Shown in pieces: positions 13,183-22,417 of a DNA stretch of 64,000 nt (position 1 is the stretch's first letter; each line of letters opens with the position of its first letter). The notes under the pieces were generated by a model. The model was not told where the DNA came from. It saw only the letters and a program-made list of their open reading frames with translations, and did not search any database. This DNA is from Anoplolepis gracilipes (taxonomy: Eukaryota > Arthropoda > Insecta > Hymenoptera > Formicidae). The stretch covers positions 3,216,001 through 3,280,000 of the forward strand of contig NC_132972.1 in the NCBI RefSeq assembly GCF_047496725.1, in the 5' to 3' direction. The translations under genes were made by a program, and so were the position numbers.

Positions 13183-15273
13183 CTTCTATAAAATGATAAC
13201 TTTTTTTTTTATTTTGATAGATACTTTATTCTTGCAAATCGACTCATCGTTTTATCTTTGTTATCTCGTAGACCCGGCAAAAATTAAACGCACCTCGTCG
13301 TCGGGGATAGTTTATCCACCGGGTATCGAAGCGAAACTGTTTTGTGAAGTCGACGGCAGCCCGATCGGTGACGAGTACGTCACATGGCAAAAAGTAGGAT
13401 CGAATCCTGAACTACCGGGGCGTTACTCGACGTCCTTTGTTAATCGGACGTCGTATCTTCACATAGAGTATCCTAGCCAGGAAGACGTTGGCGAGTATCG
13501 ATGCAAAGTCAACAACATCATCGGCAACGTAACATCGGATCCTATTCTGTTTATTACGAATTGTACGTGAGAGGAAGATTTTTAGATTTCAATTATTCAA
13601 TAATATTACCAAGTTTGGAATAAAGAGATACAATAAACAAGCGATAAAAATTGATCATCGTCAGAATTTAATGATTGTATAGCACCAAATAATTTAATTT
13701 CACTGTATATCACTTGGATTTAATTTGTTTTATGTTATCTTTCAGTGAGCACAGCTTAATTGTTACAAAAATTAATCATATTTTGAAAAAAGAATGAATA
13801 GAAGCGAACGATATATTTAACACAAATAAGCTTAAAATAAAGAAACTAAATCGAGAGAGCCTCCATTGGAGAATTAATAATATTAATTATTGATATATTA
13901 TTTACTCTCGTGTTGCAGATTAAACAATTATTAAGTCAGTGAAAAGTAATTCTAATTAATATTATTGATATTAATAATTAAATGTTATTGTGCCATTATA
14001 TTATATATACGAGTTGCAATAATTATCCTTGATCAATAATTAATTGATTAGTAACAGAAATTATACCGTTGACGCAATAATTACCGCAATAATTTCACCG
14101 TTTTTAATTATAACTCTTATAAATCCTTATGATAAAAGGAATTATTTTGAAACATAGAAATCACGTAAAGTACGTGAAACATTGTGAAATATATTCTGGA
14201 TGCGTTTTCACGTATCGAAAAGCAGAATGTAATAAAGAAATTTACTGATACTTTTTATGCGCAGTTAAACCGGAAATGACAAACACCCCGCTGACGCGAA
14301 AGGCAGCAGCGAACAAAGGAATAAACGTCCAATTGTTCTGCAAAGCGCGAGGATCTCCATTGCCGCGTTTCACTTGGATCTTCAATGGGAAAACTTTATT
14401 GCCGAACGCAACTGAGAATAAATACAGTATCACTCACAGCGATGTAAGTCACTTTATAAGACGTACTTATCTCTTAAATAACAACTTCCTTTACCAGTAT
14501 ATCTTCTTTAGAACGTTGTTTGACCGAAGCACCAGTATTGTATTGCGTACTGTAAATCTTATTCTTCGTTTAACTCCGCGCGAATCTCACTTTGATAGAA
14601 TTTTCATGTTGAACGTAGTTAAGGAGAGATATTTACCGTTGAAAATTCAAAAGTTGCAAGGTTGTAATCCGAAGGAATAATATATACTTAATCAAAATTT
14701 ACTTATACACCTCCAATGTTTCATGTAACGATTGAATAATTTAGAGAATTTGTAGACCTTTCTTTCAATAATATTTATATTTCTAATAAATAACGTACAT
14801 ATACGTAAATGTATCTCTCTCATCTGTTTTTCTTTTTTTATATATCTCGCAGCTGTCCGAACTCTATTCGGAAACCACGTTGACCATCTACCATGTGAGG
14901 TCACAGGACTATGGAAAATACGAGTGTCGTGCTCAGAATAAAATGGGACAATCTATGGACGAGATACACTTGGACGTCACGTCACCGCCGGACAAGCCGA
15001 GTGACTTGGAGATCTATAACGTCACGCATGATTCGGTCACGTTGATTTGGAAGCGCGGTTTCGACGGCGGCTTGCCGACGTCCCATCAGATACGATGGCG
15101 ACAGGCGTTGGATTATGAGGATCGTTATCACTACCTGGATGTCTCGCCTGGTGAATATAAAGCCACTATATCCGGCCTGTCGCTCGGGACTTCTTATGTG
15201 TTTAGCGTGAAGGCTATCAACGAGAAGGGAGACAGTGGCTTCTTGCCGGACCTACTTAAAGTCCAAACACTTC
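1982..15273 (+). CDS. sns: Nephrin-family ectodomain exons: Ig a-h and FN3
   Basis: Exons read: 1982-2170 plus 5775-5954 (Ig a); 6621-6911 (Ig b); 8104-8403 (Ig c); 9818-9954 plus 10868-11021 (Ig d); 11239-11541 (Ig e); 12398-12673 (Ig f); 13272-13562 (Ig g); 14265-14443 plus 14853-15273 (Ig h, then FN3). Each Ig has the B-strand Cys, the C-strand Trp and the F-strand Tyr-x-Cys signature or a close variant (for example ELACRSR, then YRCEV in Ig b). Ig f is the exception: FVISVSARG has no B-strand Cys. FN3 begins near PPDKPSDLEIYNV and contains the usual core Trp (LIWKRG) and the Tyr of TSYVFSV. Every Ig module starts and ends in phase 1. Several N-x-S/T sites (NAT, NIT, NLT, NVT) fit an extracellular location. 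Splice choices were made by eye and could be off by a few bases. Confidence 0.87.
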
Positions 15274-18200
15274 GTAAGTAGTAGGATAATAAATATCTAG
15301 TAGTTTTACCTCTATCGCTTTCCCATTCAAAAAGAAAAAAGGGCTTGCGTAGAAAAGCTTAATATTATTGCATTATAGTATATATTCCAATAGCAAAGTG
15401 AGAGATCGTAAATATTAGTGTTGGAATTTTTGGTATAATTTTATTGTAGTAAATTACAAGATTTTGTTTGTATAAACGTGACAAAGTACAGTTAATGGTA
15501 TGGTAAAATTATAGAAATTGCTTTGACTCACCGCGCAAAATGATAATTATTAGCACAATTTTCCCTGGCAAGCCAAGTATTTGCGTTAGGTAACTATATA
15601 GTACATCGTTATTGATGCTATATGGCAGAAAATAACAGCTTGCTAAATCATTATGCAGATCATCGGGACATAATTAAACGCGATTGCTCCGCATCCACAT
15701 AATTAATCATAGTCAGTAATTAGGTTGATCGTTTAGTGTCTCATGAATGTTCGCATGGCATTTATATCATGGGTTAGTTGTAGTAAAATACATTAGATAC
15801 TGTAGTATAGCATTTACGAAAATCGCTATTTATCATAAGTTATCATATGTAATATGATTTTTAGCATGATTCACATGACATCCCGACGATCGTAATAATA
15901 ATATAGTGTCATTTATAGTTTTGAAATTATTCCGGTAATACTTTCTTAATTTCTCCAACGTTATGCAAATTACAAGCTCATGTCAGCAAAAAACCTTCAA
16001 AAGTTAAAAAGACAAATATAAACGAATTATCGCAAATTATTTGTACAGTTGGTACACTATTAAGACTAGTTTACCAAATACAGAAGAAAGTCAAGCAGTG
16101 AATTACTGAATTTATGTTTGCCCTTTTCGAAGGAAAAAGACAAGTTGAACAAGTAACAAGTAAAGACGCTAGTTGCTACTGCTTAATTACTAGTTTTGTA
16201 TAAATTACCGTCATATTACAAGACATTATACAACTTCGAGGATTTCGAAGTTGACTAACAATGTAGATTCATTCATTGCATGAATAACATAAACCGGTGA
16301 TGGGGCATTGGCTTGGGTTACAGGCGAGGCGCCACCAACCGAGTTGACATCAAGCGAGAATAGTTCCTCCTACATCATCGTCATTATCATCACTGTTTCT
16401 GCCTCTGCTTGCCTACTCATTGCCGCGACCATAGTCTTTGCTACAGTAAAATCGAAAAAGAAGGCCCAGCGTGCGGGTAAATATAATATTTATCATGTGT
16501 TCTTTCTCTCCTTTATTTCCTTAGGACCGAATAAAGAGGAAAACCTGCCAGACGTCCTTTTGGAAAAGAGCGATTTTCCAATGAATTATATCTATACGTT
16601 AGCAGCGACTTCCGTCATCATTTTTATCGTTAATGTCTTCATCATGTTGTGGTACATAGTACGAAAGCGAAATAAAGCTCGTAAGTTTAACGACCTATGA
16701 TATTTAGAGCTCTATTCACTCTAACTTAGAGGATTGCACGAACACTAAACGAAAGTTTGATTACGATCATATCGGAAGATGAGGACAGTAAGATTTTCTT
16801 CCAGTAAATTTTGATACTTAAAAATCTCTGACCAAACTGTTTAAAAATATATAAAATTATACCGATATTTAAATAAAATTAATCATAGATTGATTGTGTA
16901 ATAAGGATTTATAGATAGAGAGCTATTATAAAATTTATTATTATATAATGTTAAGAAGATTGTTTTTAAATGAAGCTTACAAGTACTAAAATAAAAATAT
17001 TGAATTATATTTCTTTTATGTCTTTTAATAATAGATTCATCTTTTGTACGATCGTAGTCTTGTTGCTCGCGCTTTAATCTGTCATTTGCTTATTCACCGC
17101 ACGTCATCTTTGCATAGGTATTAATAAGTCGCAGACCGCAGATATGTACGCACCGTCCACCGTCAACGGCGACACCATGACTGGCGAATTAAGTTCGATG
17201 TCGGACGAGAAAAGCGACGTCAACTTCGACGCTAATGATTACGTGGTCAGTGCCATCAGTCAGTATGTTCTTAGTAACAAGTAATTCCGGAGGGTAGGTT
17301 TGAGTTCTAGCAACACTTTTTCTGTTTCATTGCTATTAGTTTTGCTAATTTTGCTTTCTTTCTTTTTTTTTTTTCTTACTCTTTTCATTTGATTTCTGCA
17401 ATCTTTCTTCTCTCACAGTTCCATCTATCTCTTAATGTCTTAATGCAAGAGATTGTGATAATACATAACGCGACGTTTTACTTGTTTTAATAATGATTAA
17501 TAATATTAATGATTATTTTTGTTATTTTTTTTCTGCTAATTTTAATTTTAATTCATTTTTCAATCATGTTTTTGCTCTCGGAGTAATATGTGTCGCATTA
17601 TTAAGCTTTGTTAATATTATTATCTTAATTTGAATATTTGAAAGCTATGTGAGAATTTATGTAAATTTGAGTGAAATCTGTTGAAAGTTTTGGTTTACAA
17701 AATTAATTTTAACAATTTGAGATAATATGTATGTTTTATTGCATTAGTAATGTAATTTATTTTGCATAAAATTCTAATTTTTTGTGACATATTATCACAT
17801 ATTTTTATGTCTTAAAGATCTCATATCATCCGAGCGCAAAGAGTTAATTCAGCTAAGTATAATCTTCTCAGGTAAATCTAACAGATATCTCTTAAATTCG
17901 AACGTTATAATAACGCTGTTATGAAAGCTGCCTGAACTTGACACTTGCATTTTACTTTAACGAGATTTTACGATGCCAGAAACTCCTTACGTAATACGCT
18001 TCGTAAAGTAGCTTTCTTACTCATTAAAAAAAATATTAGGTTCCTTTCTCGCAATAATATTAGATCTCTCGTATACAATGAAAGTAAGAATAGTAGAATA
18101 GAATAAGATATGAAATAACCGAACTCTGGTTCGTTAAAATTCAATCATGAGAAAAAAGTAAATCCTTTTAATTATTCGCTTCACTATCTTTGTTATCTGA

Positions 18201-20057
18201 GATAGTACAAAATTGATATAACTCACCAAATGATGCGGTATAATGATGTGGATGATGTAGAACAATCATGCAATTGACGTAGAACAATGATGTAAACGAT
18301 GATGGAGCAGAATTTCAGCATCAAACGTGTTGATCTGTAAATTAAAGTATTATTTGCAAAAATCTGTTAATTATATATAATATTATAATATTACATAATA
18401 TTATAATAACATATAATATTTCAGAATTAAATAATTCCTATATTGTATTTTAATGTGACGATTTGCAACTAAATTATTGCATTAATTATTTAATTGATTA
18501 TCTAGTCCGTTTTTTATTTCTTATTATTTATCTATTTAAAAATATATTAACGAATTAATGTTGGAAAATTTTCATTTTATTATTGTGTCTTTTTATGATT
18601 GTACAAGAATAAGTTTAACAAGAGAATATATAATTCATTTGCTTCGTAAATTTACGGCAAACTCTCTTCTACAAGATAATATATATGCTAAGTCAATTGA
18701 TGATTGAATAAATTTACTCACCAGCCGGTTGCGTCATTTCCACATCGTCGCGCCACTTCGAATGTTCACTCAAGTGGATAAGAATCGATCGGAAACACTA
18801 ATTACGATCACAGACAATCACTAATTAACGCGATACGACAATCGTCTATTGCTTTGTATACGACGCGATATTTACTGCACTCGCGATGATTTAAAAAAAA
18901 TCACGCGGAATCCCACTTGATTGTCACTTTGTCCAGTCGCACTTTTGTCAGTTCGTCAAATATGCGTGTAAAATAAATTACGTATACAAACGACGTTTGA
19001 AAGACTCTCGATACTCGCGCCATTACTTCACTGATTTGCACGCGTACCTCGAATTACCATTAAACAATTTGATCGATTATTACTTACGATTAAAATACTC
19101 GAAATAGCACACTCGATAATGCGGGAAATCGACGTTTAAAAATTTCGATCGTATTTTGAGTGATTAATAAATAACTAAAGTATTATTTATTCGCGCGGAC
19201 GAGATGTAGAGACGTGCTTCTCGCTTCTCGTCGAGCCGGGAACAAAAAGGCGCGAAAGCAAATCAGCACGAATAAAATTGCGCCCGCGAACATAGATTGC
19301 GCAACTGTAGGTCGAAATTGACGCGTTCCAAATTAAGCATGAATTAAATGGATTAGCTAGTCAAAAGTTAATAAACCTAATATATTTCGACATTCATGAA
19401 TTTAATATTACCCAAAACACTTTTAACTTTTTAAAATATGAAATTAATTTGTAAATTAAAGTAAAAATCTGTTCTATAAAATATCATTTAATTTTAAAAA
19501 TCATATTACACCAAATTATTTTTTTTTTTTATAATAACTCTATCACCAAAATTTTATAGTGACTGTACATATAAATTCATGAAAATGAAAACCTTAATTT
19601 TACAATGCAAATCTTTAACTTACAAATTAATTATTAATTTTATATTCTATATATAAAAGTGCTTTACACAATATATCAAATTCACAAATCTCGAAAAGTA
19701 TTAGACTTGTATTAATTGATATAGTTATCCATATGTAGTTCTTGTTTAAAATAGCAAGCCACGTGATTCGAAAAAAAGCTTATTTATGCCAGGTAGAGAT
19801 TTGAAATAATATTTCTATTGTTATTAATTACAGATTTATGCTTAATACGGCGATCGGAATTATCACGATTAAGAGTTGTTAATTATAAACAATTACAGAT
19901 TACATGGTTGTATGATAAATTTATTATTGATTATATATCGTTATTAATAAGTTGCTAATTATACACGGGTTAATTGTATACTGATCATATTATTAATTAG
20001 ATTAGTAAAATTAATTATTGACTTTATGCTCTCTATGTATATTGTTATGCTATATAT

Positions 20058-20096
<39 letters not shown>

Positions 20097-22417
20097 CGTA
20101 TATAGCATAATAATATACATAAAGGACATAAAGTAATAATATATATATATAATATTATTATTATTATTATTATTATGTGTAGTACATATGTAGACATAAT
20201 AAGTATATCTATGAGTATATTATTATTCTGTGTGTGTATGTGTGATAAAACGTATAGGTATATTAATATAAAAATTTTCGAAATAAAAGCGCTTAATTAC
20301 AAGTATAAAAAATACAAGAGAAATATATATATATATATATGAATTATCATTTATCAATTATAAGATAGACCAATTATTATGAATTAACATTAATTAACGG
20401 TTTCCAACGCAGTTTTCGCGCGGTTTGTCATTTTAATTTGCGACGCGTCGTTTCGATTTACAGTTGCACAATCTATGTTAACAATTTTCTTCGTGCTTAT
20501 TTCTCGCGCCTTTTTTTCTCGCTCGACGATATTTGTACGCGCCAGTAAATAATACTTAGCATTAATTATTCATTAATTGCTCAAAGCCCATGTGATTGAA
20601 TGTATTTTTTTTAACATTGATTAATACTAGTCAGGTATTATAAGTCACTATTTTTCTACTATTCATACTTTCATCGAGAATAAGATTTTGGCTATAAAAT
20701 AAGAATACACTTGTGTGTAAAATGTAAGAAATGCGAGATAAAAAAATTCCATACATTTGAAATAACATTTGGATTTAAATTTGATTTATTATAGAAAAAT
20801 AATACGTAATAAAAATTCTAATTCTAAACTTGCATATTAGAAATAATATTCGTATTGTATTAATATAAGAGATTATATTGAAGGAAAAAATTTTTGAAGC
20901 GAATAAATTTAGCTTCCGTTTCGCACATGCCTTGCATAATCGAAACAAGGGTCAGATTACAAACCAACCGTTGTCGTTCAATTTGTTTTATAATAGGACG
21001 AAGGACGTAAGACCGCAGCTAGCACATATTTAATAGATCAAACTATACAGGATTTCGGGAAAGGCGGTTTAGAGATGCAGGTTCATCAGGGCACCCTCGG
21101 TCGTCGCAGCAATCACATGCAGACATCCATGAATATGGACTCGCCGCCACAGCGAACTACCGCTAGCGGGACTCTGTCAGGTATGTTTTTACATATTATT
21201 ATATCTATATCTTGCATTATGATATAATTTTGAATACGTTCCGTCGTAATATTTTTACATCAAATTCGCATTTTTCTTCTGGACAGACGGGAAATGAAAT
21301 ATAAGAGGAAAGAAATGTCAAAGCCAAACGTGAACGCGTACAATTAAAATTTGACGAGTCGCAAAATATCACACAAATAGCAAAATATCACAAAAACGCA
21401 TAATCTATCAATTTTTCATAATTATGCAAGAAAGAACTACATGGCTCATCTAAGGCAAAAATTAATACATCTAATATATTTACATCGAAATTCATAAATT
21501 TTATACTGGACAAAATACTTTTAACCTTTTCAAATATAAAATTATTAATTAATAAAATTAATTTGTGAGTTTAATTAATTATACTTAAGTAAAGATTTGC
21601 TCTGTGGAATTAAAATTTGAATTTTTCCGAATTTTTATATAGTTACTATAAAAAAGTTAATTTCATATGAGTTAATATTTACGATTTTTAAACAACATTA
21701 TATTATACAGGGCAAATTTTTATTTAACTCAAATTAATTATTAAGTTTATATTTTAAAAGACTAAAAGAGGACTTTGTACATGATGTTAAATTTGTAAAT
21801 CTCGGAATGTATTAGATGTATTAACTTTTGACACGATCTGTGTGTGGTTCCTCCTTAATGTCTATTTTTCGAACGTTTACGCATTACTTTCTACGTCTAC
21901 ATCATCATCTAATGTTACAGTGTCAAAGTCGAGTTACATCGGTAATCCGAGCCCGGCGCCGCCCAACGACGTGAGCTTCTACAGCGTGGAGATGGACAAC
22001 GGTCGGGGTTACATGAGTTACGACGGCAATCCAAGTCCGGCGCCGCCAGTCATCGGCGACCCATCCGGCGGACCTTACTATCCCACGTCTATGGGTTCAA
22101 CGGGTCACATAATGGGCGGACACTTGGTGGGCACCGGCACCGGCACTCTGACGCGCACTAGGACGCTACCGCGTCCTGTACCGCCGCCCGATGTTACCGT
22201 GATGACCGCAGGCACCAAGTCACCAATACCGCCTTCAGTGCCCCCGCCACCGGCCACGTTCGCCCGGGTGGGCGCCAACAACGGCGGGCCCCACTCGCAT
22301 CCGCATCCGCATCCGCACTCGCACGCGGCCCCGCCGCCGCCGCCCTGTCAGAGTCACCCGCTGTCAACGTTCGCGGCAACACCGAGTTATTCCGACATCG
22401 ATGGCCATCTTGTCTGA
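1982..22417 (+). CDS. sns: Nephrin-family Ig adhesion receptor (sticks-and-stones/hibris type), 3' part
   Basis: This is a type I membrane protein of the nephrin/Sns/Hibris group, which binds Kirre/Rst-type partners during myoblast fusion, nephrocyte slit-diaphragm formation and eye patterning (family knowledge). Fifteen coding exons are used per transcript, encoding about 1226 aa: eight Ig domains, one FN3, one transmembrane helix and a proline-rich tail. All junctions obey GT-AG and phases join without a frameshift. The protein ends in Gly-His-Leu-Val, as human nephrin does, which supports the assignment over other Ig+FN3 receptors. The first exon starts in phase 1, so the signal peptide and at least one Ig domain must lie left of position 1. 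The family usually has nine or so Ig domains. I cannot tell sns from its paralogue hbs. Two alternative transmembrane exons are present and annotated separately. Confidence 0.88.
2171..5774 (+). other. Intron splitting Ig domain a
   Basis: A 3.6 kb intron running from gtaagt at 2171 to ttacag at 5774. It contains AT-rich stretches, a short TA run near 4680-4703, an (AAT)-type run near 5525-5565 and a CpG-richer patch around 4740-5050. The short reading frames in that patch lack Ig or other recognisable motifs, so no alternative exon is proposed. Confidence 0.75.
9187..9253. repeat. (TC)n microsatellite
   Basis: A nearly pure TC run of about 66 bp with one or two interruptions. It is intronic, between the Ig c and Ig d exons. 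Confidence 0.9.
12105..12174. repeat. 14-bp minisatellite, five copies
   Basis: Five back-to-back copies of atatctataattat, of which the first and last have ct in place of the final at. It is intronic in the nephrin-family gene, between the Ig e and Ig f exons. Confidence 0.85.
13049..13170. repeat. Dispersed repeat ending in a (TA)n(TG)n microsatellite
   Basis: The block from ctaattatacacgggctaattg to tattatgctatata is closely similar to 19955-20056. It runs straight into a (TA)n stretch followed by (TG)n and a short tatg run. It is intronic, about 100 bp before the acceptor of the Ig g exon. Confidence 0.55.
15274..16323 (+). other. Intron between FN3 and the transmembrane exons
   Basis: About 1.05 kb of AT-rich intron from gtaagt to ttacag. 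No extra exon, RNA gene or repeat of note is seen. Elements choosing between the two downstream transmembrane exons could lie here, but none can be recognised by eye. Confidence 0.7.
16324..16476 (+). CDS. sns: Alternative transmembrane exon 1 of the nephrin-family gene
   Basis: This 153-nt exon (51 codons) enters and leaves in phase 1. Its acceptor is ttacag and its donor is GG|gtaaat. It encodes a short Pro/Thr/Ser/Asn-rich juxtamembrane stretch (APPTELTSSENSSS), a helix of about 23 hydrophobic residues beginning YIIVIIITVSASACLL, and a basic stop-transfer KSKKKAQR. It joins FN3 to the exon at 17118 as ...QTLR-EAPP and ...AQRAG-INKSQ. It is the same size and phase as the next exon, 48 nt downstream, so one or the other probably supplies the single membrane span. 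Confidence 0.85.
16525..16680 (+). CDS. sns: Alternative transmembrane exon 2 of the nephrin-family gene
   Basis: This 156-nt exon (52 codons) is also phase 1 to phase 1. Its acceptor follows a strong pyrimidine tract (ctttctctcctttatttccttag), and its donor C|gtaagt is closer to consensus than that of exon 1. It encodes an acidic juxtamembrane segment (PNKEENLPDVLLEKSDFP), a hydrophobic helix (YTLAATSVIIFIVNVFIMLWYIV) and a basic RKRNKAR. Joining C from the FN3 exon to GA gives Arg, the same residue as with exon 1. The two exons share little sequence beyond hydrophobicity and the basic end, so if they arose by duplication it is old. Confidence 0.83.
17118..22417 (+). CDS. sns: Nephrin-family cytoplasmic tail exons and stop codon
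   Basis: Three exons: 17118-17245, 20997-21180 and 21921-22417 (TGA at 22415-22417). The first reads GINKSQTADMYAPSTVNGD and ends DANDYV. The second reads DEGRKTAASTYLIDQTIQD. The last is rich in proline, glycine and serine. The first exon's donor is the weak-looking gtcagt at 17246, chosen because it keeps the frame into the next exon. The last exon contains two copies of GNPSPAPP, several PPPP/PPxP stretches that could bind SH3 or WW domains, a His-Pro run (HSHPHPHPHSHA) and a C-terminal DGHLV that fits a PDZ ligand. Tyrosines in TYLID and SYIGN/SYDGN contexts are possible phosphorylation and adaptor sites (inference from vertebrate nephrin). Confidence 0.85.
19362..19719. mobile_element. 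Palindromic MITE-like element (copy B)
   Basis: About 358 bp. The left arm begins caaaagttaataaacctaat, and the right arm read in reverse begins atcaattaatacaagtctaa. The arms continue to match through a ttcgaga/ttcgaca block, a tgaatttaatatt block and an acttttaa block, and then aaattaatttgtaa. No coding capacity is seen. It lies in the 3.7 kb intron between the tail exons of the nephrin-family gene. Confidence 0.55.
19955..20145. repeat. Second copy of the dispersed repeat, with inverted arm around (TA)n
   Basis: The left part (ctaattatacacgggttaattg to gttatgctatatat) matches 13049-13130. After a (TA)n core, the right part 20099-20142 contains tatagcataataatatacat and aaaggacataaag, the reverse complement of the left part's ctttatgtcctttatgtata block. 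The unit can fold into a hairpin of about 40 bp per arm with the microsatellite as loop. Confidence 0.55.
21456..21830. mobile_element. Palindromic MITE-like element (copy C)
   Basis: About 375 bp with the same architecture as copy B. The left end is caaaaattaatacatctaat, and the right end in reverse is caaaagttaatacatctaat, giving a terminal repeat of about 20 bp with one or two mismatches. It ends roughly 90 bp before the acceptor of the last nephrin-family exon. No open reading frame of note lies inside. Confidence 0.58.

Larger units (their letters stand above)
17246..20996 (+). other. Intron within the cytoplasmic tail region
   Basis: A 3.75 kb intron with a gtcagt donor and taatag acceptor. 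It contains the MITE-like copy B, the dispersed repeat with (TA)n hairpin, and another TA run near 20323-20340. If the donor is skipped, the reading frame continues for VSAISQYVLSNK and stops at TAA 17282-17284. No further coding exon is visible. Confidence 0.65.

Noticed and set aside
16308..16700. Single continuous exon encoding two transmembrane helices
   Set aside because: The internal donor gtaaat and the strong pyrimidine tract plus cttag acceptor, with matching phases, favour two alternative exons. The retained form is listed only as a possibility.
20998..21180. Reading of this tail exon as part of a separate gene
   Set aside because: Its phase 0 start and phase 1 end join the preceding and following nephrin-family exons exactly.
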